This document shows, in pieces, positions 9,566 to 23,006 of a stretch of 64,000 nt of DNA. The notes beneath the pieces were generated by a model. It was not told the origin of the DNA and did no database searches. It was given only the letters and a program-made list of their open reading frames with translations. Positions within the stretch are counted from its first letter, which is position 1. Every line of letters begins with the position of its first letter. Source of the DNA: Serratia symbiotica (GTDB taxonomy: Bacteria; Pseudomonadota; Gammaproteobacteria; Enterobacterales; Enterobacteriaceae); contig LR025083.1 of the NCBI GenBank assembly GCA_900380265.1, positions 620,001 to 684,000 on the forward strand, read 5' to 3'. The position numbers were made by a program, and so were the translations under genes.

Positions 9566-12500
9566 AGTAAGTTTATTGAGTCACGCTATTTAAAGCTATA
9601 GTCTTTAATTGCGCCTTGCAAGTATATGTCGAATTATCTCTCGCGGAGATAATGACTACTACTTTGACGTCGGATTAATGAAATGTCTATAGCTATATAG
9701 CGAGAGACATTAATAATGCTCAAGCTGCAATATCTCATCCTATTTAGTTGGTGTTGGTAACCATGTCTAAATAGATAAACGAAATCTCCGCGCTAGGAAC
9801 TCAATCTGAGGAACAGGAATATACATCAGTGAGGCTATTCATTAGATAGTTCGTAAATCCATAGCGAGGTCTAAATGTTTTAAAGAGTCACTGCCTGATT
9901 TATATAAATAAAATCTGATTATATCAATTTTAAAATAAGTCAATAACTTTTTAAGAAAACCTGAATTTATTTTTGAGTTGTTAAAGCAGCTAACAGGCGT
10001 GTGCATTCTTTGCCGTTATTGCAACCCGACAATGTCGGTAGCTCTGCCTTACTTTTAATTGCCAAGTTACTGACTGATTAATTTCTATTCAAGCAGTTCC
10101 AGTAGAACAGATTTCCCCATTTCATGCAATGCATGGAAATTGATGCCTCTTCTTTCTGTTTTTTAAAATATTTTGCATCCAAATTATTGTGGCCTGATTG
10201 TCAACTCAAGCTAGGTACGAATTTGGGCTATTCCTATCATCATATTCCCAATCACCTATTCTTGACCAATTTCAGTAGCTTCTATATAACTAACTCAATC
10301 AAGTTCATTCATTACTGTGCCACTGCATTATATCTGGCCTTAATATTTATTAAGTGATCGTTACTTTAATTCTTTTTATAAAAATTAAAGTCAGTTAAGT
10401 AGATGATGGGTCAACTGATTAGAGCAGACAGGCAAATCCTCTATCACTTATTCGCTGCTATAAAAATAATTTTAACACCTAAGGAAGAGCGATAGCTAGC
10501 TCGTTGAGAATATTTTTAAGTCTATAAACTAGAGAGGTGCTATTACTGAAATACACATGATCACTAGTGTGTACAAAGACCTCTTGTTGCTTTTTAAGCG
10601 ATTTTAGTGTCATAAATGGATATTAGGTTAGCTAAAGCCTCATACGCTGGATTGATATATATAGGAGTGTTTTAGACCGGAATCTAAACGCTATGGAGAA
10701 TTAGCTGCATGGTGATGATTCGTCCTGCGACCTATGTCTGGGATGCCCGGGACTAGCAATATCAGTCAGAGAATAGACCAGCTTCTATAAGCCACGAGGA
10801 AGTGTTAAATCAGTTTAAGTAGCTTAGTATGGTGATCAAGATGCTTAACTAAAAATCGCCTTGCCTTTATCGTTCATAGTATATAGCACAACCTTCTTTT
10901 AGTTAAATCAATATCAGAAGTCACGGCAGTCGTAGGATTTTTTCGTAATGGTGTAGTAAACCCTACATTATTATAGATATACTGGTTTTAAAGTAATGAA
11001 GTCATCTTAAGATGAGACAACGATGCCTTGCATTCGCGATTTGTTAATATTTTATAATAAATAATGTTAAAATAATGGTATTATCTAGTGATATAGATAA
11101 TATTAGAATATTCCCTGAATCTACTTATGATCTTCATCAAAATCCGGTTACAAACCAAACCAATAGAAAACAAAATGCCACTTCGTCTAAACGACTCCAT
11201 TCTGACAGAATTAGCAATCATGTTAATTAACTTACACTAAACACAGGAGTGACGTTGAGTATCTTGTTGTAGAATATGGCAAAAACAGAACAAGAGCTAT
11301 AGGAGAAAAGAGGAAATTATACCTATTAGTGGAAGCGTAGTCTGAAATAATAAGAGAATAAATTTATTGAAAACTTAATGCAATGCATCATAAGAAAATA
11401 AAATAAAAGGAAATACATGAATTAGGTGATGACAACTGAATAAGATTATCTGGACATTCACGAGGGATATATTAATTTCCTAACTCAAACCCTATGAAGT
11501 AAGCATAACAAGAAGCTACAGTGCTAATTAAATTAAATGGCATTCTGATGGATATATAGTATGACTAGTGGTTCTCGATAGTTGATAGTAACTAACTGAA
11601 ACTTATATAGATACGGGACGTGATAATCGTTATCTCTCTAATGAGATACAGAAAATTACATCTCATTAGATTTGTTTAATAATCACTTAATTTATTATTT
11701 TAATTCATCATGTTATTTAAATATATAAACTAAGCTAGTTTTATAGGATATAGATAAATCTATCCAATAGATTATCACCTATTAATGATAAGTATTTGAG
11801 TCTACTGCATATGATATGCAAAATGCAAGGTAATACTTTTGGTTAAAATAAAGGAAAGTATTAAATGAAAATTTGTTAAGACAGGACAGGCTATTAGTGC
11901 TGAGTTGTTATTCATACGTAAATAAGAATTAAATCTCCTGCCTATACCCATGCTTAAACTCGAGAATTTAGTTATGTTAGTCGTGCTATATGGAAAGTTT
12001 ATTTAGGAAAGTTAGTTATGGAAAGAACCCACATATGTTAACTAACTGGGTTACTAATGGATAAATTTATTTCTTTGGGAAGTATTGACAATAAAATTAT
12101 TCAGTATGAATAGCCTGCAGAACTATATCTATTATTTATAGCCTGATCTAAAAAATAAAATCAAACATTAATAATGAGTTAGCTTAATATAGATTGCTGA
12201 TTTTATAAAAATAAGAGATTGCTAGAATCGTTAGATGAACAACTCTCTTATTAAAGATAAATCAGCTTTATGAATTTTGCTAAAGCATTCCAGAAGGTGT
12301 CGTAAGGTTGTAAAATAATTTGTCTCTTACGTGATGCATTTACCTTCATTCCGAACTGGCTGATGAAGCTAGCCAGGATGCACTGAACAACTTCAGTCGA
12401 TTAATTCTAATCTAAAAAGCGTACTGATGATGTAACTAGGCAAGCTGTTTTGATTACACGGTTATGGCCAAGATATATTGTTAGCAGCGGAGTAGCAAGG

Positions 12501-13466
12501 GTTGACATAAGCAAGGCGCCGGCTCTTTTTTGACGATCTAGATCTTGATAACGCATACATCACTTACAATATCATAAGATGAAGTAGCTAAGAACGATAT
12601 TGAACTAACTGCAGCACAGATAATACAATGGAGTGTCAACTCACTTATTGTGAGTTCTGCACTGCAATTACAACTGACTTATCCTGGCTATCTCGGTTCA
12701 GAGGATACGCCCTCAGTTGGTAAGCTGAAAGCGTTTGTCATATTTATGCGCAGGTATATGTTGATAAATGCTGGGAGGTCGCGGAGTAAAAGCTTTATCT
12801 TACTAACATGCTAATGATTGTGGTTGATTTGCTGTATGATTATTTACTGTCATTTATGAGGCCAGGGTGCATGTGTTCTAACCGTAGTAACTGCAAGAGG
12901 CGCTGCTTCTGTGGCACAATGAGCGACTATGTTTGCTTATTTTACCTGGTGATAGGTTAGGTAGTTTTACTAAGGAATAGCATGGCCCCGAAAGAACGAA
13001 ATCAATAAGTACACTACAACGATAGTGAACGTGTTTTAGCAGATCACGTTTCGAAACCGATATATGATAAACTCGAAATATTACAATCAGTTATTGATAA
13101 GAAAGTAAATCACTATAATGATGACTGAGCTTATCAGAGGCAAATGTGCTGTGGCCGGTCGGTAATCTAATTTTAAACGTAAGTGATAAGGAGCATCAGG
13201 ATGTGCCTTGTATATGCTGAATTGGTTAGTAGATGCCCAATGATATATTATGGTGTGCGTCTTTATGAAATCAATGCTGCTTATAGCGTGCGCTTGTAAG
13301 GAATCCAGCTATAAAAATATTCCACAGTAAGACATCATTTACTATAAGGTTATAAGCCTGAATATCAGAATATAGTCTAGATGGCGGGCTAGATAAAGTT
13401 AAGCAGGACATACTGTTTATAGATCTATTATCTAATTTTGTTATTAATACATCATGATACGTTATG

Positions 13467-13490
13467 GACCGACTTGTAGTCGGCTTTTCT
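13467..13490 (+). terminator. Possible orphan Rho-independent terminator
   Basis: CCGAC (13469-13473) pairs with GTCGG (13479-13483) around a five-base loop and is followed by CTTTTCTCT. No intact gene precedes it; it may be the surviving end of a lost plus-strand transcription unit. Confidence 0.45.
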
Positions 13491-15326
13491 CTCTAACCAA
13501 GAAACTTCTCTAGGGTTCCAGGTATGCTTGTTTATCAGGGGAATTCCCCGTAATAGGGTTTCATGAGGGTGCATTTACTGATATTATCCAGTAATGGCAC
13601 TGAACGACTTTTTGATAGGTATTCGTGCATCCACTCAATTGACTAGCATGGATTATTCTTTTTCAGAACGCTCACTAACTCCAGTTGAGTTTCAGACAGT
13701 TTAAGCTGTATTCGCATCACCCATGGCGGCTCGAAGTTGTCTTGATACACCACGTTTATGGTAGCAGAAGAACACCTTTATCTTATGCATATATAAAAAC
13801 AAAGACTAAAGAGACCATCTCGTTTCCTATCATTGATTTAAGCAGTTAGTCGTCCACGCCAGCTCTTCTTAACTCTATTTCGTTCGTTACTAATAGGCAT
13901 TTTTATGAAAATAAAAGTGTTGAGAAAAGAAGAAAATACTTACACTTACTCGCTAAGTAGCCTTCTGTTCTATCTATTTTCTGAGATTGGGTCACAGCTA
14001 TGCGTTCCATAACTGCTTGAATATGTCTAGTGCAGGTGCTCTTTGGCATGCATGCTGAGAGACGGCGGTGTCTAATTTCTATGAGGCATGGCATCAGCTG
14101 TGTATCCGGCTGCTAAATCAGGATAAATATTTATATAAATCCGGACTTCACGTCGGCCATTTAAAGAGAGACATAATTTAGATTCGGATATACTGTGGAT
14201 TTTATATAATTTCCTTATTTTATATTATTATCTATTGCCATTATAACACAATGGTTGTATGTTGTTGATAAAAATGGCGCAATTTGTTTAGTGCTATCGC
14301 TTTACCTTTTATTTATTTTTATGTTGTACTTATAGACTCATATTATGAGGCCTGTCGTAATACGCAAGATACTTCTATGTGAAGATCTCGTCATTACTTC
14401 TCCCACTTTCCCACCCTACTGACGCAGTAAGTCTGACTTGCTGAGAGTTCGAAAGGGACGTTTTGATTGTTAAGGAATTCAGTAGCTCAGATAAGAGTAA
14501 ATGCCTTATCATATAATTTATTAATTAATAATTTCATGTGCTTATCAAATGCTAGTATGTTTAGAAAATAACCATAAAGACAAGGTGTACCCATCCTTGT
14601 CAAAGTGTGTGTTAATTTATAGGTGGTTCATTTGCAACCATATGAGATATGCTGAAATAAGATGGTTCTAGCCAGAACAATATATTTTGAATGTAACGCA
14701 TATTCCTATTTTAAATAGGTATATGCATAGATATTTATCAGTTCGTGATTAGATTTTGCACAGGTGATCGATTACTTTATTGTGATTAATTATGATTTTA
14801 TAGGTTTTGAGTCTGGATGATATATCGTATAGTACGTATTTGTTTTTAAACTTCATAAACGATTACTAAAATAATAAAATAAAATAAACAGTTTGCTATA
14901 TATTCATATTCTTTTAGTGGTGTGAACGGAAGCATTTAATACACAGCAACATAAAGAATAATATAATGTATGTTACTGTTTAATATATGATAGTGAATAC
15001 ACTGATAGTGATGTATCGCGTATGTGTGCCAATTATACCTTAATAATTAGACATAGCAAGGTAGGTAAATCTCTCGCCAAGATCTGGCCGGTATTGTTTA
15101 AGCGGCACATTTTGGAGTCACACATTGCTGTGTGTTATGTTCAGCGGGCAGTCATGTCACTGAAGATCCTTTATGTGCTTAATCAGCAATATAGAATAAA
15201 AATAATAAATTAATTATAATAATTTATATTTAATTACTACCCCAATCAATCTTTTACATATTCAGATTTTCTATGGAATCAAATAACAAAGCTATATTTA
15301 ACTGACTGGTTTGTGGTACGCATTGA

Positions 15327-16520
<1,194 letters not shown>

Positions 16521-16813
16521 TTCTTAAAATGCGTAAGTCGACGACCAAAAATCCCTTTTGGATTTCATTGTTATATAATCGTAAGAGAAAGCCAACACCG
16601 CTGTAGTTGAAAGGTAAAAGGTATAATCCATTGATATATATACTAAAATCTGAGTTGCAAGATAGCAACAATCCAGTGTTTGTGCAGAGCTAAAATAGTG
16701 GAAATAGACTAATGAGATAGAATGAGAGTAATTAATTGGAGTGAAGAAAGTTTGCACACTGGACATTTGAAGTGCTGCCGGTATAATAGTTTTTAACTGA
16801 ATAAGGGGTTTAA
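16521..16813. other. tgt-yajC intergenic region
   Basis: About 290 bases without a real gene. The minus-strand open frames across it do not resemble known proteins. In E. coli tgt and yajC are only tens of bases apart, so this gap has expanded here or has lost a gene that I cannot identify. Confidence 0.4.
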
Positions 16814-17146
16814 ATGAGTTTTTTTGTATCTAACGCTATAGCGTCGACGGGGGATAAGGGGGTGGGAAGCCCTTATTCTCTAATAATCATGCTATTAATG
16901 TTCGGTCTTATTTTCTATTTCATGATACTACGCCCTCAGCAGAAACGCGCTAAAGATCATAAAACACTGATAGAGGCTATAGGAAAGGGTGACGAAGTTA
17001 TGACTACAGGGGGTTTGATTGGCCGCGTGGTGAAAGTGGCCGAAACAGGAATTGTTACTATTTCTTTAAACGATACAACAGAAGTGATAATCAAGCTAGA
17101 CTTTGTGGCGGCCGTTTTGCCGAAAGGAACCATGAAAGCCTTATAA
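16814..17146 (+). CDS. yajC: Sec translocase accessory subunit YajC
   Basis: YajC is a small single-span membrane protein that forms the SecDF-YajC complex on the SecYEG translocon. The 110 residues show one N-terminal membrane segment (about residues 19-38, SLIIMLLMFGLIFYFMI), then the family motif LRPQQKRAKDHK and a cytosolic domain with GDEVMTTGGLIGRV. The length equals that of E. coli. The ATG has AGGGG upstream. It lies 19 bases before secD and is probably in one operon with it. Confidence 0.95.
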   Translation: MSFFVSNAIASTGDKGVGSPYSLIIMLLMFGLIFYFMILRPQQKRAKDHKTLIEAIGKGDEVMTTGGLIGRVVKVAETGIVTISLNDTTEVIIKLDFVAAVLPKGTMKAL

Positions 17147-17165
17147 TTTCCTTTAGGGAATTGCC

Positions 17166-19001
17166 GTGTTAAATCGCTATCCTCTATGGAAGTATCTGAT
17201 GTTGATTGTGGCAATCCTCATTGGGCTACTTTATGCGCTTCCCAATCTCTACGGGGAAGTTCCAGCCTTACAAATAACAGGTTCGCGTGGTGTCGTTGTC
17301 ACTACAGCTACAATGGATCAGATCCGTATCATTTTAGACACAGATCATATTGCGAGTCAGTCAATAGTGCTGGAAAATAATGCCATATTGGCACGGTTTA
17401 ATGATCCTGACGTTCAACTACGCGCCCGTGAAACGCTGATGGCGGAGTTAGGTGACAAATTTGTCGTTGCGCTGAATCTGGCTCCGGTAACGCCGCCTTG
17501 GTTAGCGATGCTCGGGGCCAAGCCTATGAAACTCGGCTTGGATTTACGCGGTGGCGTTCACTTCTTAATGGAGGTTGATGTGAACACCGTTCTCGACAGC
17601 GTCCAGAATCAGATTATAAACACTTTGTGTGGCGGGTTGCGTGAAAAGCGTATTCCGTATATCTCTGTCCGTAAATTAAGCAAAACCGCGCTAGAAGTGC
17701 GTTTCCGTGACAGCAAGACCCGAGAGAAGGCTATTACTGATATCGGTTCACGTCAACGTGACCTTATATTTTCCAGAAATGGAAGAAATACGCTGAAAGT
17801 CAGCGTATCGGATGCTCGCCTAAGCGAATTACGTGAATATGCGGTTACGCAGAATATTACTATTCTTCGTAACCGCCTTAATCAGCTTGGTGTTGCCGAC
17901 CCTTTGGTTCAGCGCCAGGGAGATCGCCGTATCGTTGTAGAGTTACCGGGTATTCAAGATACTGCACAGGCTAAAGCGATCCTCGGTGCAACTGCAACAC
18001 TCGAGTTCCGTTTGGTGAATACCACTGCAGTGCCCAGCGGGCTCGTTCCTGACGATTCGGAAGTGAAATACACTCGTGATGGTCACCCCATCGTACTTTA
18101 CAAGCGCGTGATCTTGACTGGTAATCACATTACTGATTCTACCGTTAGTAGCGATGAGTACAACCAGCCACAGGTTAATGTATTGTTAGATAGTGAGGGC
18201 GGTTCCTTAATCTCTAATTTCACAAAGAATAACATTAACAAGCCAATGTCGACCCTTTTTGTAGAGTATAAAGATAGCGGCAAGCAAGACTCCTCCGGGC
18301 GTGTAGTCCTTGTTAAGCAAGCAGAAGTCATTAATGTGGCAAATATTCAGTCCCGACTAGGTAACAGTTTCCGCATTACCGGAATCGGAAATTTAAACGA
18401 AGCACGGCAACTTGCACTGTTGCTACGTGCCGGTGCACTGATCGCGCCGATCCAGATCCTTGAAGAACGAACCATCGGCCCAAAATTAGGGGAGAAAAAC
18501 ATTGATCAAGGTCTGGAAGCTTGTTTATGGGGGCTACTGGTATCAATTGGCTTTATGGTAGTTTGGTACCGTAAGTTTGGCGTAATCGCTACGGGAGCAC
18601 TGTTTGCTAATCTGGTGTTCATAGTTTGCGTGATGTCCTTGCTTCCAGGAACAACGCTAACCATGCCAGGTATTGCCGGTATCGTCTTGACGTTGGCAGT
18701 AGCAGTAGACGCCAATGTCCTGATAAACGAACGTATTAAGGAAGAGCTGAAAAATGGGCGTTCTATTCAGAAAGCGATCGATGCTGGGTATAAAGGTGCC
18801 TTATCTAGTATTGTGGACGCTAACATTACTACCCTGATCACCGCAGTCATTTTGTATGCGCTGGGAGAAGGTTCGATAAAGGGCTTTGCAATTACTACCG
18901 CAATCGGTGTAATAACCTCAATGTTTACTTCGATTGTTGGTACTCGTGCTATCGTTAACTTGCTTTACGGCGGCAAGCGGATAAAGAAGCTGTCTATCTG
19001 A
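17166..19001 (+). CDS. secD: Protein translocase subunit SecD
   Basis: SecD works with SecF in the inner membrane, using the proton motive force to help pull exported proteins across after SecA. The 611 residues (615 in E. coli) show an N-terminal membrane segment ([20 protein letters not shown]), a large periplasmic region with the [15 protein letters not shown] motif, and a C-terminal group of five membrane segments including the [18 protein letters not shown] stretch conserved in the RND-like core. The start is GTG 17166, as the N-terminus [10 protein letters not shown] matches the family exactly. The frame is intact; secF starts 10 bases downstream. Confidence 0.97.
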   Translation: MLNRYPLWKYLMLIVAILIGLLYALPNLYGEVPALQITGSRGVVVTTATMDQIRIILDTDHIASQSIVLENNAILARFNDPDVQLRARETLMAELGDKFVVALNLAPVTPPWLAMLGAKPMKLGLDLRGGVHFLMEVDVNTVLDSVQNQIINTLCGGLREKRIPYISVRKLSKTALEVRFRDSKTREKAITDIGSRQRDLIFSRNGRNTLKVSVSDARLSELREYAVTQNITILRNRLNQLGVADPLVQRQGDRRIVVELPGIQDTAQAKAILGATATLEFRLVNTTAVPSGLVPDDSEVKYTRDGHPIVLYKRVILTGNHITDSTVSSDEYNQPQVNVLLDSEGGSLISNFTKNNINKPMSTLFVEYKDSGKQDSSGRVVLVKQAEVINVANIQSRLGNSFRITGIGNLNEARQLALLLRAGALIAPIQILEERTIGPKLGEKNIDQGLEACLWGLLVSIGFMVVWYRKFGVIATGALFANLVFIVCVMSLLPGTTLTMPGIAGIVLTLAVAVDANVLINERIKEELKNGRSIQKAIDAGYKGALSSIVDANITTLITAVILYALGEGSIKGFAITTAIGVITSMFTSIVGTRAIVNLLYGGKRIKKLSI

Positions 19002-19011
19002 GGAGTTCGTT

Positions 19012-19962
19012 GTGGCACAGGATTATACTGTTGAACAACTTAACTACGGCCGTAAAGTCTATGACTTTATGCGCTGGGATGATGTGGTCTTTGGCATCTC
19101 CTTAGTGTTGCTTGTTGCATCAATAGTCACTATTTCGGTGCGTGGGTTTAATCAAGGTTTAGATTTTACTGGTGGTACGGTAATTGAAATTAACTTGGAA
19201 AAACCAGCTAATCTTAATGTGATTCGCGATAGGTTTGAACAAGTAGGGTTCCAATACTTGGTTATCCAAAATTTTGGTAGCACCCGTGACGTAATTGTGA
19301 GTATGCCCCCGACGACCGGTAGTCTGGGTCAGGAAGTAGCGAATAAACTGATCAACGTGATTAATGAATCACTGGATAACCATGCTATCATAAATCGCAT
19401 TGAGTGCGTTGGCCCAAGTGTAGGTGGCGAGTTAGCGCAAACCGGTGGCACGGCATTACTGGTGGCATTGATTTGTATTCTTGTTTACGTAGGCTTCCGA
19501 TTTGAATGGCGGTTGGCGTTAGGTGCGGTTATTGCCTTGGCGCACGATGTAATTATTACCTTGGGGATCCTATCGCTGTGCCAGATCGAGATTGATCTCA
19601 CTATCATTTCATCTCTAATGTCAGTTATTGGTTACTCGTTGAACGACAGTATTGTGGTTTCTGATCGTATTCGAGAGAACTTCCGTCGAATCTCCTATGG
19701 CACACCTTATGAGATCATAAATATATCTTTAACGCAAACCTTAACCCGAACGCTGATAACATCAGGCATCACGTTGGTGGTGGTGATGATTTTATATATT
19801 TTTGGTGGTGCGATGCTGCATGGCTTCTCCCTATCGATGCTGATTGGTGTATCAATAGGGACTATCTCTTCCATCTATGTTGCCTCGGCGCTAGCATTGA
19901 AATTGGCTGTAAATCGCGATCATATGCTGCCAGAAAAAGTGACAAAAGAGGGCGCTGATTAG
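19012..19962 (+). CDS. secF: Protein translocase subunit SecF
   Basis: SecF is the partner of SecD. The 316 residues show a first membrane segment, the [12 protein letters not shown] motif near residue 45, the [11 protein letters not shown] stretch and the final membrane block with the conserved [21 protein letters not shown] region. The start is GTG 19012, with AGGAG at the correct spacing, immediately after secD. The C-terminus is a few residues shorter than in E. coli (323). Certain call. Confidence 0.96.
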   Translation: MAQDYTVEQLNYGRKVYDFMRWDDVVFGISLVLLVASIVTISVRGFNQGLDFTGGTVIEINLEKPANLNVIRDRFEQVGFQYLVIQNFGSTRDVIVSMPPTTGSLGQEVANKLINVINESLDNHAIINRIECVGPSVGGELAQTGGTALLVALICILVYVGFRFEWRLALGAVIALAHDVIITLGILSLCQIEIDLTIISSLMSVIGYSLNDSIVVSDRIRENFRRISYGTPYEIINISLTQTLTRTLITSGITLVVVMILYIFGGAMLHGFSLSMLIGVSIGTISSIYVASALALKLAVNRDHMLPEKVTKEGAD

Positions 19963-20194
19963 CTTTCAGTTTTATCACCATCTAAATTGTGTGGTTTGGC
20001 TAAGTAGTTGCAGGCTTGGTGATGGTGTTCTTTCTTTGTCTAAAGAAGTACAGAATACGAGAACTGGTGAAGCCAATGTGTCCTTCTGGGCTTGTATTTT
20101 GCAGGCTGCTTAATAATAACAAATTTTGACTATTTTTTGCTAACACTATCTGGTTACTGCACCTGACTATGGCATCTCCTATTAGGATGCCTGA

Positions 20195-20645
20195 TTCCAT
20201 TGTGCTTCCCGTATTCCCGTTGAGACCAAAGTTATAGAACCATCACCTAGTGGGTGATCCTGCGCAGGCGTACCGATGCTTTTAGTGCTTTAATATGTAG
20301 CGATCGATTTACTACCTTGGAGGTGGTAAAGCTGGTGATGGTAGGGTGATTACCAGTGGTGAGTAACATGAGCTAATTGATGAAATGAATTATCTAACCG
20401 CGTGATACAGAAATTAGAAAGCGTCCGATAAGTACTGATAAAATGGAGAATATAATTCTTTATATTAAAGCACTACTACGCACTATGGAAAACAAGAAGT
20501 GCTGACAAAGCCAATCAACAATCTTATTATGCTTTCCTCTGAAAACTCAGAGAAGGTAGCCTATATCTGTTTTGCGTTGGTATATCGCAGTGTTGAAGAT
20601 ATCAGAAAGTTTGGCTAAGAGGAGATCACTTGGCTAGATAACTGC
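20195..20645 (+). pseudogene. nrdR: nrdR (ribonucleotide reductase repressor) fossil
   Basis: NrdR is the zinc/ATP-cone repressor of ribonucleotide reductase genes and normally precedes ribD. In order and on the same strand I read HCASRIPVETKVIE (for HCPFCSAVDTKVID), DRFTTLEVVKLVM (for ERFTTFEVAELVM) and KVAYICFALVYRSVEDIRKFG followed by a stop and EEI (for [24 protein letters not shown]). The start codon is gone, frames shift at least twice and stops interrupt it, but the overall length is nearly that of the intact gene, so decay has been mostly by point mutation and small indels. Its end abuts ribD, so the ribD transcript may still begin upstream of it. Confidence 0.85.
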
Positions 20646-20657
20646 AGGAGCAGGAGG

Positions 20658-21785
20658 ATGCAAAGTGATGAATTTTACATGGCACGTGCTTTAAAACTGG
20701 CCCTATTAGGCCGTTTTACCACTGCCCCTAATCCAAACGTTGGGTGTGTTATTGTACGTAATGGTGAAATCGTGGGCGAGGGGTATCACCTACGAGTTGG
20801 TGAGCCTCACGCAGAAGTGCATGCGTTGCGCATAGCGGGAGAGAAGGCGCATGGTGCCACTGTCTATGTTACGCTTGAACCGTGCAGCCATTATGGCCAT
20901 ACGCCACCGTGTGCCGATGCGTTGGTTGCAGCAGGCGTTAGTCGAGTGGTCACCGCGATGCAAGATCCAAATCCACAGGTGGTGGGGCGTGGGTTGCAGC
21001 AATTACAACAAGCTGGCATCGACGTGTGTCACGGTTTAATGCTGGCGGAAGCTGAAGCATTGAATCCGGGTTTCCTGAAACGTATGCGTACTGGATTCCC
21101 CTATGTTCAACTTAAACTTGCGGTATCGTTGGATGGGCGCACAGCGATGGCCTCCGGTGAAAGCCAATGGATCACCTCTTCCCAGTCTCGTCAAGACGTA
21201 CAACGGTTGCGTGCGCAAAGCGCAGCAATTCTTAGTACCAGCGCTACAGTCCTGGCAGATAATCCTGCGCTGACAGTGCGTTGGAATGAGCTAGATGCCG
21301 AAATGCAAAGTCTATTTCCACAGAAAACCATGCGCCAGCCATGGCGTATTATCCTTGATAGTCAAAATCGCGTGACACCGCAGCATCGGGTAGTACAACA
21401 GCCCGGTGCTACCGCTCTCGCGCGCCTACATCCAGATAAACAGATTTGGCCGAAGGACGTTGAACAATTAATCTTTCCAAGCCATGGCAGTGGCGTTGAT
21501 CTGGTGGCTATGATGATGCATCTAGCAAAGCGCCAGGTAAATACAATATGGGTCGAGGCGGGCGCTCAATTGTCCGGCGCGTTGCTCCGAACTGGATTAG
21601 TAGATGAGCTCATTCTATACCTTGCTCCAAAACTGTTAGGTAGTGATGGACGGGGTTTATGTCATTTGCCGGGGCTTGAGCGCCTGGCTGATGCACCTGA
21701 GTTTGTTTTTAGCGAAGTACAGCAAGTCGGTCCTGATTTGCGCATTCGCATCAAGGCTAGCAATGGAATATACTGTGCGGGGTGA
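20658..21785 (+). CDS. ribD: Riboflavin biosynthesis deaminase/reductase RibD
   Basis: RibD carries out the second and third steps of riboflavin synthesis: deamination of the GTP-derived pyrimidine and reduction of its ribose side chain. The N-terminal deaminase domain shows HAEVHAL (about residue 50) and PCSHYGHTPPC (about 75) as zinc and catalytic motifs; the C-terminal reductase domain shows KLAVSLDGRTAMASGES and the VEAGAQLSGALL motif. The product is 375 residues, with a family-typical N-terminus. An AGGAG sits seven bases before the ATG. In relatives nrdR-ribD-ribH-nusB form one operon; here nrdR is dead. Confidence 0.96.
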   Translation: MQSDEFYMARALKLALLGRFTTAPNPNVGCVIVRNGEIVGEGYHLRVGEPHAEVHALRIAGEKAHGATVYVTLEPCSHYGHTPPCADALVAAGVSRVVTAMQDPNPQVVGRGLQQLQQAGIDVCHGLMLAEAEALNPGFLKRMRTGFPYVQLKLAVSLDGRTAMASGESQWITSSQSRQDVQRLRAQSAAILSTSATVLADNPALTVRWNELDAEMQSLFPQKTMRQPWRIILDSQNRVTPQHRVVQQPGATALARLHPDKQIWPKDVEQLIFPSHGSGVDLVAMMMHLAKRQVNTIWVEAGAQLSGALLRTGLVDELILYLAPKLLGSDGRGLCHLPGLERLADAPEFVFSEVQQVGPDLRIRIKASNGIYCAG

Positions 21786-22045
21786 GGCAATCTTTCCTCT
21801 GCAGGCGAATATATTCTAAATCATTCGCGAGGTATCACATTGGCATCTGTGTTTGCCTCATGAGTAGGCGGAATCTTCCTTAATAGGGAAGCACTTATTT
21901 TAGTTTCTCTAAAATAGGGGTGCGCAAAATACCTAATGCAATTTGCAGTATTGCCAGTATATGTGTAGTTTGAAATATAATGGGGATCAAGTATATGATA
22001 GAATCCACTATTTTTAAGTAGTGTGTAATTTTTTAAGGATAGACA

Positions 22046-22516
22046 ATGAAGATTATCGAAGGTGTTATTACGAGTCCAGATTCCCGCGTAGGTATCGTTA
22101 TTGCACGTTTTAACAACTTCATTAACAGCAGCCTGCTGCAAGGTGCCATTGACGCATTACAGCGTCTTGGACTAGTGTCTGATGACAACATCACCGTGGT
22201 ATGGGTCCCTGGCGCTTACGAGTTGCCATTGGCGGTGTGCGTGCTCGCCAAAACGGGAAAATATGACGCTGTTATCGCATTGGGTAGTATCATCCGTGGG
22301 GGAACCACTCACTTCGAATATATAGCTGGCGAAGTCAGCTCCGGCATTGCGAGTGTTGCTTTGAACACTGAAGTTCCTGTTGCTTTTGGCGTGCTCACAA
22401 CTGAAAGTATTGAACAGGCTATCGAACGTTCTGGCACTAAAGCCGGAAATAAAGGTGCTGAAGCAGCACTTAGTGCACTTGAAATGATTAATGTTATCAA
22501 CGCTATTAAAGGCTGA
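22046..22516 (+). CDS. ribH: 6,7-dimethyl-8-ribityllumazine synthase
   Basis: This enzyme (called RibE in E. coli, RibH elsewhere) condenses the ribityl-pyrimidine with dihydroxybutanone phosphate to form lumazine, the riboflavin precursor. The 156 residues equal the E. coli length. Family motifs are visible: [38 protein letters not shown] and [11 protein letters not shown]. The ATG follows an AAGGA. The 260-base gap after ribD holds an 8-bp-arm hairpin (21896-21916) but no gene. It is followed by nusB after 20 bases. Confidence 0.97.
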   Translation: MKIIEGVITSPDSRVGIVIARFNNFINSSLLQGAIDALQRLGLVSDDNITVVWVPGAYELPLAVCVLAKTGKYDAVIALGSIIRGGTTHFEYIAGEVSSGIASVALNTEVPVAFGVLTTESIEQAIERSGTKAGNKGAEAALSALEMINVINAIKG

Positions 22517-22536
22517 ATTTAGTCAAGGGGAATTCC

Positions 22537-22953
22537 GTGAAACCTGCTGCTCGTCGTCGCGCTCGTGAGTGCGCTGTTCAAGCTCTTTACTCTTGGCAAT
22601 TATCTAAAAATAAAATCAATGAGATTGAATACCAGTTCCTCACGGAACAAGATTTAGGTGGTGTTGATATTGCTTATTTTCGAGAGTTGTTTTCTGGAGT
22701 AGCAGTGAATGCAGCTAGACTGGATAGTCTAATGGTCCCCTATTTATCGCGTCAGCTTGAGGAGTTAGGTCAAGTAGAACATGCCGTTTTGCGCATTGCG
22801 CTATTTGAGATACAAATACGAGAGGATGTGCCTTACAAAGTGGCTATTAATGAAGCGATAGAATTGGCGAAAACTTTCGGTGCTGAAGATAGTCACAAGT
22901 TTGTCAATGGGGTTTTGGATAAAGCGGCAGCCATTTTTCGTAAAAAACCGTAA
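22537..22953 (+). CDS. nusB: Transcription antitermination factor NusB
   Basis: NusB binds boxA RNA together with S10 (NusE) to promote antitermination of rRNA operons. The product is 138 residues, close to E. coli (139), and begins [20 protein letters not shown] with the Arg-rich N-terminal RNA-binding helix; the C-terminal [25 protein letters not shown] motif region is intact. It starts with GTG at 22537 preceded by AGGGGA. Spacing to ribH is 20 bases, so the two are almost surely co-transcribed. Confidence 0.96.
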   Translation: MKPAARRRARECAVQALYSWQLSKNKINEIEYQFLTEQDLGGVDIAYFRELFSGVAVNAARLDSLMVPYLSRQLEELGQVEHAVLRIALFEIQIREDVPYKVAINEAIELAKTFGAEDSHKFVNGVLDKAAAIFRKKP

Positions 22954-23006
22954 AAAGTTAGGTGCGGTTATCCCCAGCCTTAACGCATGTTATTCAAATA
23001 TCAACG

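Noticed and set aside
10124-10357. 77-codon open frame in the empty junction
   Set aside because: The translation has a random look (Phe/Leu/His/Ile-rich), no clear ribosome-binding site and no resemblance to known proteins.
14380-14480. Pyrimidine-rich tract with GTTCGAAAGGGACG, looked at as a possible tRNA
   Set aside because: No acceptor or anticodon arms can be drawn around it.
15022-15213. 63-codon open frame before tgt
   Set aside because: Considered as a queA remnant, but no QueA motif can be aligned.
16524-16766. Minus-strand open frames between tgt and yajC
   Set aside because: No family resemblance; they overlap each other and the tgt end, and are expected by chance in AT-rich DNA.
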